From contig JAJCXZ010000077.1 of assembly GCA_029263175.1 (NCBI GenBank), positions 1 through 64,000 on the forward strand: a stretch of 64,000 nucleotides of DNA. The letters run 5' to 3'. The DNA is from Acidimicrobiales bacterium (GTDB taxonomy: Bacteria > Actinomycetota > Acidimicrobiia > Acidimicrobiales > Aldehydirespiratoraceae). Positions 16,744 through 24,819 of the stretch are shown here, one piece after another (within the stretch, counting starts at the first letter, position 1; the number at the start of each line of letters is the position of its first letter). The notes below the pieces were generated by a model, which saw only the letters and a program-made list of their open reading frames with translations, made no database searches and was not told the DNA's origin. Made by a program: the position numbers and the translations under genes.

Positions 16744-17751
16744 GTGCTCCTTGTGGTGACTGACGAACGTTGTATTGGACATGAGGCGGGGACAAACCAT
16801 CCCGAACGCCCGGATCGCCTCGTGGCGGCCACCGCCGGATTGGCCGAAGCGGGGGTGTCTGACGCGCTGGTTCATGCGATCCCGCGGCTGGTCACCGACG
16901 CCGAGTTGCTGCGAGTCCACGAGGCGACGATGGTCGATCACATCGTGACGGTGGGTGAGGCGGGAGGCGGTCGCATCGACGCCGACACCGTCATGAATGC
17001 GGCGTCGTTGGAGGCTGCTCGCCTTGCCGCGGGAAGTGTGGTCACCGCCGTCGACCGGCTCATCGAGGACCCGGGATCCTTTGCGGCCGCGTATTGCGTC
17101 GTGCGGCCACCGGGCCATCACGCCACACCGTCGCAGTCGATGGGTTTCTGCCTCTTCAACTCCGTGGCGGTGGCGGCGGCCGCCTTGGCCGAAGCGGGCG
17201 AGCGCGTCGCCATCGTGGACATCGATGCTCATCATGGCAACGGCACCCAGGACATCTTCTTCTCCGATCCGCGGGTGTTGTTCACGTCGATCCATCAGTC
17301 GCCGCTGTATCCCGGCACCGGCGCGCTCCATGAGGTGGGCGCGGGACCGGGCGTCGGCACCACCATCAATGTTCCTGTGCCTCCCGGGGCCACGGGGGAT
17401 GTGGCCCGCGCGGCCGTCGATCGGGTGATCGGTCCGGCGATCGAGCGCTTCGACGCCACGTGGGTCCTGATCTCCGCCGGCTACGACGGCCATCGGGATG
17501 ATCCGATCACCGATCTCGGCTACTCGTCCGCTGACATCGCCGATCTGGTTGGTGCAATCGCCTCGTTGGTCGGCCGCGGCAGGGTGGTCGCCGTGCTCGA
17601 GGGTGGTTATGACCTCGACGCGATCCGGCACTCATCTGCCGCAGTCACCGCCCAGCTCGTCGGCGAGACCTGGCGCCCCGAGTCCGCAACCAGCGGTGGA
17701 CCGGGAATGGACATCGTCGATGCGGCCGCCCAGATTCACGGGTCTCCATGA
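16744..17751 (+). CDS. Histone-deacetylase-superfamily hydrolase
   Basis: About 335 residues with the arginase/deacetylase zinc site: VRPPGHHATPSQSMGFC, VDIDAHHGNGTQ, SAGYDGHRDDP and VLEGGYD. Bacterial members remove acetyl or acyl groups from lysines, polyamines or small molecules. GTG 16744 is chosen because the conserved fold begins VTDERCIGHEAG. Further GTG codons follow within four residues. ATG 16681 would overlap the divergent gene. The stop lies next to a short duplicated CTCCATGAATAC just before cca. Confidence 0.88.
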   Translation: MLLVVTDERCIGHEAGTNHPERPDRLVAATAGLAEAGVSDALVHAIPRLVTDAELLRVHEATMVDHIVTVGEAGGGRIDADTVMNAASLEAARLAAGSVVTAVDRLIEDPGSFAAAYCVVRPPGHHATPSQSMGFCLFNSVAVAAAALAEAGERVAIVDIDAHHGNGTQDIFFSDPRVLFTSIHQSPLYPGTGALHEVGAGPGVGTTINVPVPPGATGDVARAAVDRVIGPAIERFDATWVLISAGYDGHRDDPITDLGYSSADIADLVGAIASLVGRGRVVAVLEGGYDLDAIRHSSAAVTAQLVGETWRPESATSGGPGMDIVDAAAQIHGSP

Positions 17752-17772
17752 ATACCGATCCTCCATGAATAC
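17746..17772 (+). repeat. Short direct repeat CTCCATGAATAC at cca start
   Basis: CTCCATGAATAC occurs at 17746-17757 and again at 17761-17772, a 15-bp spacing. The first copy contains the HDAC stop and a decoy ATG that would make only a 6-residue peptide. The second carries the cca start codon. Confidence 0.7.
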
Positions 17773-19018
17773 AGAGCTCACAGCGCCGTTGCTGCGCATC
17801 ATCGAGGACATGGCGCCGTTGACGGAGCGGTTCGCGGCAGGCGGGCACCGGTTGTATCTGGTCGGTGGTGCCGTTCGAGATCATCTGCTCGGCGTCGAGC
17901 GACATGACAGCGACCTCGATGCCACTACCGACGCCCGCCCGGCGGAGATCAAGGCGCTCGTCTCGGATCTCGCTGACGCGGTGTGGGCACAGGGTGAGCG
18001 ATTCGGAACGATCGGCGCGCAGATCAACGGCAAGCCCTACGAGATCACCACTCACCGAGCCGACGTCTACGCGGATTCGTCCCGCAAGCCGACCGTCGAG
18101 TTCGGTACCGACATTCGCGCCGACCTCGAACGTCGTGATTTCACCGTGAACGCGATGGCGGTTGATCTGCACGACCAGGTGCTCGTCGATCCGTTCGGGG
18201 GGCGTGACGACTTGACCGCCCATGTGTTGCGTACGCCGATGGCTCCCGATGTGTCGTTCTCCGATGACCCCTTGCGAATGCTGCGAGCGGCCCGCTTTCA
18301 CGCCGGCTACGACCTGACCCCCGATCCGGCGATGCTGGCGGCCATCGAGTCGATGGGGGACCGCATGGAGATCGTGTCCGCCGAACGGATTCGGGACGAG
18401 CTGCAGAAGCTCCTGCTCCTGACAAGTGCGGCGGCGGGTTTTCGTCTCCTCACCGAGACCCGCCTGTTGGCGCATGTTGTCCCGGCGCTCGCACAACTCG
18501 GTCCACCGCTGATTCAGCTCGCCGGTGCGCGGGTCGAGTCAGTCGAAGCGATCGCCGCTCATCGCTGGGCTGCACTCTTGCTGGATGTCGATGACGTCGA
18601 CGGCGCAATCGGAAGGCTCAGGCCCTCGGGGGCGCTGGCCAATGATGTTGGTTGGTTGGCCGACGCTGCTGTGATTCGCCGCCGAGATCCCTGGTCGGAC
18701 GAAGACCTCCGCCGTGCTGCGGCGGGTACGCCCGGCGATCATCGGGTCGAGGAACTGCTCCGGTTCGCGGCTGCCGTGGCAGTCGTCGAGGATCGGTCAC
18801 CCGCCGTCGCCCAGGACGCGCTGGTGCGAGTGTCGGGTCTTCGAGATGCAGAGCCGGATCTCGATGATCCGGTACCGCCGCTGCGCGGCGACGACGTGGC
18901 TGAGCTGCTCGGTCTCCAACCCGGGCCGGCTATCGGAGCGGCGATGCGCACCATTGCCGAGCACCGGTTCGCAAATGGTCCGCTGACCGCGGAAGAGGCG
19001 CGCGCACTCCTGGCGTGA
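17765..19018 (+). CDS. cca: CCA-adding tRNA nucleotidyltransferase
   Basis: 417 residues. The class II nucleotidyltransferase head is clear: LYLVGGAVRDHLLG, DSDLDATTDARP, ITTHRADVYADSSRKP and RRDFTVNAMAVD, then DPLRMLRAARF. It adds or repairs the 3' CCA of tRNAs. In mycobacterial PcnA the C-terminal part is an HD domain. Here the corresponding HRWAALLLDVDDVDG lacks the HD pair (LLHD becomes LLLD), so any phosphohydrolase activity is probably lost. The ATG is in the second copy of a short direct repeat. Confidence 0.9.
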   Translation: MNTELTAPLLRIIEDMAPLTERFAAGGHRLYLVGGAVRDHLLGVERHDSDLDATTDARPAEIKALVSDLADAVWAQGERFGTIGAQINGKPYEITTHRADVYADSSRKPTVEFGTDIRADLERRDFTVNAMAVDLHDQVLVDPFGGRDDLTAHVLRTPMAPDVSFSDDPLRMLRAARFHAGYDLTPDPAMLAAIESMGDRMEIVSAERIRDELQKLLLLTSAAAGFRLLTETRLLAHVVPALAQLGPPLIQLAGARVESVEAIAAHRWAALLLDVDDVDGAIGRLRPSGALANDVGWLADAAVIRRRDPWSDEDLRRAAAGTPGDHRVEELLRFAAAVAVVEDRSPAVAQDALVRVSGLRDAEPDLDDPVPPLRGDDVAELLGLQPGPAIGAAMRTIAEHRFANGPLTAEEARALLA

Positions 19019-19027
19019 GTGGTCGGT

Positions 19028-19666
19028 CTAGATCCCGAGCTTGCGGGCCCGAACCACCAGTGAGGCGGGCATCGGGCCGCCGGCGTGACGTTCGAGCAAC
19101 ATGTCGACCGCGAAGTTCGTGCGGCTCAGGGCAGTGACAACGTCTTCAGCGGTGTGGACGTAGCGCTCTCCTATGGGGTCACTGGTGCGCCAGCTCGTGA
19201 CAGTGCGCGATGGGTCGACGGGATCGGCGCAGAGGGTGGCCGGGTGCGGGAGTGAAAGCACGAGGTGACCTCCGGCGCGCAGGACTCGGTGTACCTGGCG
19301 CAGCACTCTGTCGAGATCGTCGCTCAGCGAGAGGGACCAGACGCTCACGACGAGGTCGATCTGATCGGCGCGGATGAACGCGAGTTCGGCCGGGTTGGCC
19401 TCGTGGAACTCGACTCGGATGTCGTTGTTGGTGGCGAGCGCCCGCGCGGCAAAGAGTTGTCCGGGATCGGGATCGGTGGCAACCACTCGCGCCCCGCGCA
19501 TGGCGAGGCCGACGCCGGTGTGTCCGCCGCCGCAGCCGAGATCAAGCACTCGTTTACCCCGAACGTCGCCGATCAGCCGTCGATCGAGCTCATCACCCAG
19601 ACCGGGTCCGAACTCGACGTGGCTGAGGGGGCGCTGTGTTGGTGTGCGCGGGTCGTACGTCGACAT
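19028..19666 (-). CDS. Class I SAM-dependent methyltransferase
   Basis: 212 residues. Motif I VLDLGCGGGHTGVGLA, acidic loop VVATDPDPGQL, and motif IV/post-I sequences (LVVSVWSLSLSDDLDRVLRQVHRVLRAGGHLVLSLPHP) define a Rossmann methyltransferase of the type that acts on small molecules. The substrate is not evident. It is convergent with cca (10-bp gap) and divergent from the DUF5318 gene. Confidence 0.85.
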   Translation of the reverse strand: MSTYDPRTPTQRPLSHVEFGPGLGDELDRRLIGDVRGKRVLDLGCGGGHTGVGLAMRGARVVATDPDPGQLFAARALATNNDIRVEFHEANPAELAFIRADQIDLVVSVWSLSLSDDLDRVLRQVHRVLRAGGHLVLSLPHPATLCADPVDPSRTVTSWRTSDPIGERYVHTAEDVVTALSRTNFAVDMLLERHAGGPMPASLVVRARKLGI

Positions 19667-19723
19667 GCGGGCCAGTCTGGCCGCGAGGACTCAACAGGGT
19701 GGGGAGGGCTACGGTTGGCGCCT

Positions 19724-20107
19724 GTGAAACTCGGACTCAATGCCGCAGTGATCGGCTCATCAGCGGGGGTCGACTATCGACTTGCACGCGAAGCGACGCT
19801 GCAAGCGTGGCGTGCCGGTGAGCTGAGCCGTGAACAGATCTGTGATGCACAGCGCGAACTGCAGCGCAACGCCGAGTTCTGCGGTTCCGAGACCAGCCGC
19901 CTCTGCCCGGTCTGTGAAGAAGCCGACCTGGTCGAGGTCACGTATGTATTCGGCCCCTGGCTACCGAAGCACGGTCGGTGCGTCACCAGCGACAAGGAGA
20001 TGGTTCGCCTTGCCGCCCGCAAGTCCGCCAGCCAGGGCTATGTGGTCGAGGTGTGCAAAGAGTGCCGGTGGAATCACCTCACCCGGTCACGCTCCATCGG
20101 CGGCTGA
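19724..20107 (+). CDS. DUF5318 zinc-ribbon protein
   Basis: 127 residues. VDYRLAREATLQAWRAGEL, a first cysteine pair CPVCEEADLVEVTYVFG, and VVEVCKECRWNHLTRS match the actinobacterial DUF5318 family, which carries a four-cysteine zinc ribbon. Its function is unknown, and it is largely restricted to Actinobacteria. The start is GTG 19724; the ribosome site is weak. It is convergent with the next gene, the stops being immediately adjacent. Confidence 0.85.
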   Translation: MKLGLNAAVIGSSAGVDYRLAREATLQAWRAGELSREQICDAQRELQRNAEFCGSETSRLCPVCEEADLVEVTYVFGPWLPKHGRCVTSDKEMVRLAARKSASQGYVVEVCKECRWNHLTRSRSIGG

Positions 20108-20491
20108 CTAGGTCAGGAGCCAGATACTGAAGGCGAGCCCTGCGCCCCCGCTCACGATCATTGTGATGAGCGCACCGCGGCTCATGCCGCCGTTGTCGTT
20201 CGTCGGAATCTTGGCGCGGACATAGTGGAGTAGGCGGTCGGCCCACGCGACATCTCGGGCGAGAATGGCAAGACCAAACGCCACGATCGGAAGACCGGGG
20301 CCGGGGAGGGGCATCATGGCGAGCCCGGCCAGGGTCAGAAGTGAACCCACGGTCATACGGGCAACGCGGATGGCGACGTGGGTCTTCGCGGCTTGCTCGG
20401 TGGCTTCACGTTTGCCGGTTTCGTACTCAGCCTTGAGCGCCGCTTCGCGGAGGGTCTCGTGGTGGGGTTGATCAGGCGTGGCGGGGTCCAT
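20108..20491 (-). CDS. PGPGW-type transmembrane protein
   Basis: About 127 residues. The core VGSLLTLAGLAMMPLPGPGLPIVAFGLAILARDVAWADRLL matches the putative membrane family named for its PGPG(W) motif. A second hydrophobic segment follows (ALITMIVSGGAGLAFSIWLL). Function is unknown. The start at ATG 20491 is chosen because sequence before it lacks conservation features. In-frame starts at 20575 and 20566 are possible. Confidence 0.78.
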   Translation of the reverse strand: MDPATPDQPHHETLREAALKAEYETGKREATEQAAKTHVAIRVARMTVGSLLTLAGLAMMPLPGPGLPIVAFGLAILARDVAWADRLLHYVRAKIPTNDNGGMSRGALITMIVSGGAGLAFSIWLLT

Positions 20492-20616
20492 TTCGGGACC
20501 ATCTGTAGCACACGGAATCACTTGTGAAATCCCGGTGTTGTCCTGTCTCATCGGGTCAATTACCATGGTGGTCACCGCCGGCAGCCCCAGTGCGCTGGAC
20601 GGGGAAGGAGTCAGTC

Positions 20617-21465
20617 ATGGGTCTGTCAGCCCCGGCTATCGGTGCCCGCAAGGTGCGCAACGGCCACGACCCTCTGGTGATGGTCACGGCTTATGACGCG
20701 CCCGGTGCGCGCGTTGCGAGTGACGCCGGCGCCGATCTCATCCTGGTCGGCGATTCCGTCGCCATGGTTGTGCTCGGTTACGACGACACGCTTCAGGTCA
20801 CGGTCGACGACATGGTGCACCACACCGCTGCCGTCGCTCGTGCCGAGCCCGACTGTCACATCGTCGGTGACCTGCCCTGGATGAGCTATCACGTGTCTGC
20901 CGAGGAGACCGTGCGGAACGCGGCGCGGCTGATGCGCGCCGGGGCCCACTCTGTCAAGCTCGAGGGTGGCCGCAAGCGCCTCCCCATGGTCGAGCGCATC
21001 ATCGCCGCCGAGATCCCGGTGATGGGTCATATCGGCCTCACTCCTCAGTCCGTGCACGCCATGGGTGGCTTCAAGGTGCAGGGCAAGCAGGCCGAGCAGG
21101 CCCGCAAGCTCATCCAAGCGGCCAAGTCGTTGGCTCACGCCGGCTGCTACGCGATCGTGCTCGAGGGTGTGCCCGTGCGGGTGGCCGAAGCGGTCACCGA
21201 AGCGGTCGAGATCCCCACCATCGGCATCGGTGCCGGCATGCATTGTGATGGCCAGGTGCTCGTGTACCACGACCTCCTCGGCATCGAGGACCGGTTCACG
21301 CCGAAGTTCGTCCGTCGCTACGCCGACCTCAAGACTGCATCAACCGACGCGGTGAGGGCCTACGCCGCCGACGTGCGCTCGGGAGCATTCCCGTCCCACG
21401 ACGAGGCGTATCACATGGTGGACGCCGAGGCTGACGAGCTGCTCGGCCTCTACGGCTCGGACTAA
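20617..21465 (+). CDS. panB: 3-methyl-2-oxobutanoate hydroxymethyltransferase
   Basis: 282 residues, full length. Family motifs are MVTAYDAPGARVASDAGADLILVGDSVAMVVLGYDDT, VKLEGG, MGHIGLTPQSVHAMGGFKVQGK and VLEGVPVRVAEAVTE, plus PTIGIGAG. It makes ketopantoate for pantothenate/CoA synthesis using methylene-THF. The ATG at 20617 follows GGAAGGAG. Longer in-frame extensions upstream are not conserved. The stop is fused to a hairpin repeat. Confidence 0.95.
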   Translation: MGLSAPAIGARKVRNGHDPLVMVTAYDAPGARVASDAGADLILVGDSVAMVVLGYDDTLQVTVDDMVHHTAAVARAEPDCHIVGDLPWMSYHVSAEETVRNAARLMRAGAHSVKLEGGRKRLPMVERIIAAEIPVMGHIGLTPQSVHAMGGFKVQGKQAEQARKLIQAAKSLAHAGCYAIVLEGVPVRVAEAVTEAVEIPTIGIGAGMHCDGQVLVYHDLLGIEDRFTPKFVRRYADLKTASTDAVRAYAADVRSGAFPSHDEAYHMVDAEADELLGLYGSD

Positions 21466-21495
21466 GTCACACTCGGGACAGACCCCGTGTGACTT
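21464..21495. repeat. Inverted hairpin repeat, left end of cassette
   Basis: AAGTCACAC and GTGTGACTT form a perfect 9-bp stem around CGGGACAGACCCC. It begins within the panB stop codon. Its reverse complement recurs at 21918-21948 with 27 of 30 bases matching. It could act as a panB terminator. Confidence 0.8.
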
Positions 21496-21518
21496 GCTCA
21501 GGCTGCCGATTGGACTGG

Positions 21519-21902
21519 CTACTCGGTCATCCAGGTTTCCTGGGCGCGATGCCAGAGCAGGCCGTTTGGTGCGTCGGGGTCGGGCACGAAGACCACGGTG
21601 GTGAGCCGATGGTTTGAGGTGTCGGCCAGTTCGTGGTGCTCCACATAGGTCGCCACGATTGCGTCGGGTGACTCGAGCAGCAACTGGTGGTCGGTCGTGG
21701 TGATCTTCAGCTGCTCGGCGTGTGCGTGCCCATCGGCCAGCATCTGGATGACGGAGGCCCGGTTGCGGGTTTCGGCGTTGGGGCCGACAAACGTGAACTT
21801 CGGTCCGAACGCGGCCTCGGCTCGGGCCAGCGATGCGATTCGGCCGAGGAAGTACTCCTCGAAGAAGTCGTGGAGCTCGACGATCTCTGCCTGCCAGTGC
21901 AT
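21519..21902 (-). CDS. NTF2/SnoaL-like protein of unknown function
   Basis: 127 residues from ATG 21902 (MHWQAEIVELHDFFEEYF), with sequence typical of a cone-shaped NTF2/DUF4440-like fold: FTFVGPNAETRNRASVIQMLADGH, then IVATYVEHHELA and LWHRAQETWM. Such proteins bind or turn over small molecules; no catalytic residues can be assigned. A GTG at 21923 would start inside the flanking hairpin. The gene sits alone between two inverted copies of the hairpin repeat, in reverse orientation to panB. Confidence 0.75.
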   Translation of the reverse strand: MHWQAEIVELHDFFEEYFLGRIASLARAEAAFGPKFTFVGPNAETRNRASVIQMLADGHAHAEQLKITTTDHQLLLESPDAIVATYVEHHELADTSNHRLTTVVFVPDPDAPNGLLWHRAQETWMTE

Positions 21903-21917
21903 GAACTGACAGTACTC

Positions 21918-21948
21918 AGTCACGCGGGGTCTGTCCCCAGTGTGACCT
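21918..21948. repeat. Inverted hairpin repeat, right end of cassette
   Basis: GTCACGC and GTGTGAC enclose GGGGTCTGTCCCC, itself a 4-bp stem. It is the reverse complement of the 21464-21495 element with three differences. It abuts the pntB stop codon and covers the upstream region of the NTF2-like gene. Confidence 0.8.
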
Positions 21949-23329
21949 AGTCGCCGAGAGCTTTGGTGATGTCGGTGATCGCCTTCTTGCCGTCACCGAA
22001 CAGCATCACGGCGTTGTCGGCGGCGAAGAGCGGGTTGGGGATTCCCGCGAAGCCGGGGCTGAGCGATCGCTTGATGACCACCACGGTCTGGGCCTGATCC
22101 ACATCCAGGATCGGCATACCGGCGATGGGGGAGTCCGGGTCGGTCTTGGCGAGCGGGTTCACGACGTCGTTGGCACCGAGCACGATGGCGACGTCGGTCT
22201 GGGCGAACGTGGGGTTCACCTCGTCCATCTCGATGAGCTGTTCGTAGTCGATCTCCGCCTCGGCGAGCAGCACGTTCATGTGGCCCGGCATACGGCCGGC
22301 CACCGGGTGAATGGCGAAGACGACTTCGGTGCCGTTCGCCTCCAGCACCTTTGTGAGCTCACGCACCGCATGTTGGGCCTGAGCCACCGCCAGGCCGTAG
22401 CCGGGCACGATGACGACTCTCCCGGCGGTGTCGAGAATCATCGCCACCTCATCGGCCGAGGTGCTGGTGACCTTGCCGGCGTAGACGTCGTCGGCATCGA
22501 TCGAGCCGGCCGAAGCGGCAGGGGAGGCGGAGAAGATCACGTCGACGGCGCGGCGGTTCATGGCGACACACATGATCTGGGTGAGGATCAGACCGCTGGC
22601 TCCCACCAACGAGCCGGCGATGATCAGCAGCGTGTTGTCGAGCACGAAGCCCGTGGCCGATGCGGCGAGCCCGGACAGTGAGTTGAGCAGGGCGATCACG
22701 ACCGGCATGTCGGCGCCGCCGATCGGCACCACGACCAGGACGCCGAGAAGCGCGCCCACCGCAACAAGGGCCCACAACCAGGTGGTGTTCATGGGGTCGG
22801 TGACAACCAGGATCGAGAAGACGATTGCGGAGATGGCGAGGGCGGCGTTGACGGTGCGGATCCCGTTGAACCCGGACCATTTCAACGACTCCTTCAGCTT
22901 GAAGAAGGCGATGACCGAACCGGTGAGCGTGACCGCACCGATGACACCGGTTGCGGACGCGGCGACGGAGACCTGATCGTCGACGACACCGAGGTCGGTG
23001 ACTTCAATGAACGATGCCGTGGCGACCAACACCGAGGCGGCACCACCGAAGCCGTTGAACAAGGCGACCAGTTCGGGCATCGATGTCATCTGCACGCGAA
23101 CGGCGAGCACACCACCGATCGCGGCCCCGGCGGCGAGGCCGGCCAGCAAGACCCAGTAGGAGACGATGGCCTGGTCGAGCAGGGTGACCAGCACGGCAAG
23201 GAGCATGCCGCTGGCGCCGAGAAGGTTGCCGCGCCGCGCGGTGCGAGGTTTGCCGAGGCCTTTCAGCCCGACGATGAAGAAGACGGCCGCTACGAGGTAG
23301 CCGACATCGATCAAGTCACCGCGGCTCAT
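21947..23329 (-). CDS. pntB: NAD(P) transhydrogenase subunit beta
   Basis: 460 residues. The first ~260 hold about eight to nine membrane helices (DVGYLVAAVFFIVGLKGLGKP and onward). The C-terminal NADP domain has VVIVPGYGLAVAQAQHAV, HPVAGRMPGHMNVLLAEA, LGANDVVNPLAKTDP and GDGKKAI. Together with the alpha subunits it couples proton flow to hydride transfer from NADH to NADP. The start overlaps the pntAB stop (ATGA). Confidence 0.96.
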   Translation of the reverse strand: MSRGDLIDVGYLVAAVFFIVGLKGLGKPRTARRGNLLGASGMLLAVLVTLLDQAIVSYWVLLAGLAAGAAIGGVLAVRVQMTSMPELVALFNGFGGAASVLVATASFIEVTDLGVVDDQVSVAASATGVIGAVTLTGSVIAFFKLKESLKWSGFNGIRTVNAALAISAIVFSILVVTDPMNTTWLWALVAVGALLGVLVVVPIGGADMPVVIALLNSLSGLAASATGFVLDNTLLIIAGSLVGASGLILTQIMCVAMNRRAVDVIFSASPAASAGSIDADDVYAGKVTSTSADEVAMILDTAGRVVIVPGYGLAVAQAQHAVRELTKVLEANGTEVVFAIHPVAGRMPGHMNVLLAEAEIDYEQLIEMDEVNPTFAQTDVAIVLGANDVVNPLAKTDPDSPIAGMPILDVDQAQTVVVIKRSLSPGFAGIPNPLFAADNAVMLFGDGKKAITDITKALGD

Positions 23330-23631
23330 GTTTCATCACCCGTCTTCTCGACGGGGCGGCGGGTGGCGAACATCGACAGCATGCGGTTCGTGACCAGGAA
23401 TCCGCCCACCACATTGATCGTGGCGAGGGTGACGGCGCCGAACGCAAGCAGCGTCGTGAGCGTCGAGTGATCCGACCCTGCGGAGACGAGCGCGCCGATC
23501 AGGGTGATTCCGGAGATGGCGTTACTGCCTGACATCAGCGGTGTGTGCAGGGTGGGTGGCACCTTGCTGATGAGCTCGACGCCGAGAAACACGGCGAGCA
23601 CGAAGAGGGTGAAGGCCAGGATGAGTGTCAC
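23326..23631 (-). CDS. pntAB: NAD(P) transhydrogenase alpha subunit, membrane part
   Basis: 101 residues with three hydrophobic segments (LILAFTLFVLAVFLGVELI, then GITLIGALVSAG, then ATINVVGGFLVTNRML) and the conserved VPPTLHTPLMSGSNAISG. This is the split-off membrane portion of the alpha subunit. It starts at GTG with AGGAG upstream, 13 nt after pntAA. Confidence 0.94.
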   Translation of the reverse strand: MTLILAFTLFVLAVFLGVELISKVPPTLHTPLMSGSNAISGITLIGALVSAGSDHSTLTTLLAFGAVTLATINVVGGFLVTNRMLSMFATRRPVEKTGDET

Positions 23632-23644
23632 GAGAGGACTCCTG

Positions 23645-24778
23645 TCATGAAAGCGCTTCTTTCACTCGAGGATGGACGACTTCGCCGCCGCGGGTCACGA
23701 GCATGGCCGAGGTGATTTCGTCGTCGGGATCGATCGTGAGGTTGAGCTCGGTGTCGGTGAGGTGACGGATGAGCGTCACGAGGTTGTTGGCGAACATCTG
23801 GCTGGCCGACCGCGCCGATCCCGACTCGAGCTGGGTCGGACCGAGGATGGTGACACCGGCATGGTCGACGGCCTCGTCGGCGACCGTGAGAGCACAGTTG
23901 CCGCCTCGCTCGGCTGCCAGATCGACGATGAACGAGCCTGCCCGCATCGAGTCGACCATCGCCTCGGTCACCAGCAGCGGGCTGCGAGCACCGGGGATCG
24001 CGGCCGTTGTGATGACCACGTCAGCGGCCGCGATGAACGGTGTGAGAGCAGCTTGCTGTCGCGCCTGGGCATCGCCGCCTTGCGCTTTGGCATAACCGCC
24101 GGAGTCTTCGGAGTCTTCGGTGCCGAGTCGGAGGTCGATCGACTTCGCGCCGAGCGACTGAATTTGTTCGGCGGCGGCCGGGCGCACGTCGTAGGCCTCC
24201 ACAATCGCGCCCAGCCGGCGAGCCGTGGCGATGGCCTGCAGTCCGGCGACACCGGCGCCGAGCACGACAACTCGCGCCGCTGGAACCGTGCCGGCGGCAG
24301 TCATCAACAGCGGGAACATCCGGGGTAGCCGCTGCGCCGCAGTGAGAACGGCTTGGTAGCCGGCAACTGTCGCCATTGACGACAACACGTCCATTGATTG
24401 GGCCCGGGTGATGCGGGGCACGAGTTCGAGAGACAGGGCGGTTGCGCCGGTGGCGGCGAGTTCCGTCATCGGCTCGGGTCGCCAGAGCGGATCGAGCAGG
24501 GCGACCACGGTGTGGCGGTCGCTCAGTCCAGGAAGATCATCGACGTGTTGGTGATTGATCGATGCGACAAGATCGGCGGCAGCAATTGCTCCCGCTCGAT
24601 TGTCGGCAATGAACGCTCCGGCGTCGCGGTAGTCGTCATCGGACGCGCCGATGGAGTCGCCGGCTCCGGTTTCGATGGTGACGGTGTGGCCGTCGTCGAC
24701 CAGCTTCCTGGCGGCGTCAGGGGTCAGCGCGACCCGGTGTTCACCTTCTCGGGATTCGACAATGGCTGCGATTCGCAC
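23645..24778 (-). CDS. pntAA: NAD(P) transhydrogenase alpha subunit, NAD-binding part
   Basis: About 377 residues. ESREGEHRVALTPDAARKL and a Rossmann motif VVLGAGVAGLQAIATARRLGA are typical of PntAA/alanine-dehydrogenase-like proteins, as is AIPGARSPLLVTEAMVDSM. It binds NAD(H) on the cytoplasmic side. GTG 24778 is chosen because the conserved N-terminus begins RIAAIVESREGE. ATG 24805 is possible. pntAA, pntAB and pntB form one leftward operon. Confidence 0.93.
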   Translation of the reverse strand: MRIAAIVESREGEHRVALTPDAARKLVDDGHTVTIETGAGDSIGASDDDYRDAGAFIADNRAGAIAAADLVASINHQHVDDLPGLSDRHTVVALLDPLWRPEPMTELAATGATALSLELVPRITRAQSMDVLSSMATVAGYQAVLTAAQRLPRMFPLLMTAAGTVPAARVVVLGAGVAGLQAIATARRLGAIVEAYDVRPAAAEQIQSLGAKSIDLRLGTEDSEDSGGYAKAQGGDAQARQQAALTPFIAAADVVITTAAIPGARSPLLVTEAMVDSMRAGSFIVDLAAERGGNCALTVADEAVDHAGVTILGPTQLESGSARSASQMFANNLVTLIRHLTDTELNLTIDPDDEITSAMLVTRGGEVVHPRVKEALS

Positions 24779-24819
24779 GAGGGCGGAGCCTACTGCGCGC
24801 CTCATGCCAGACTGCGCAC

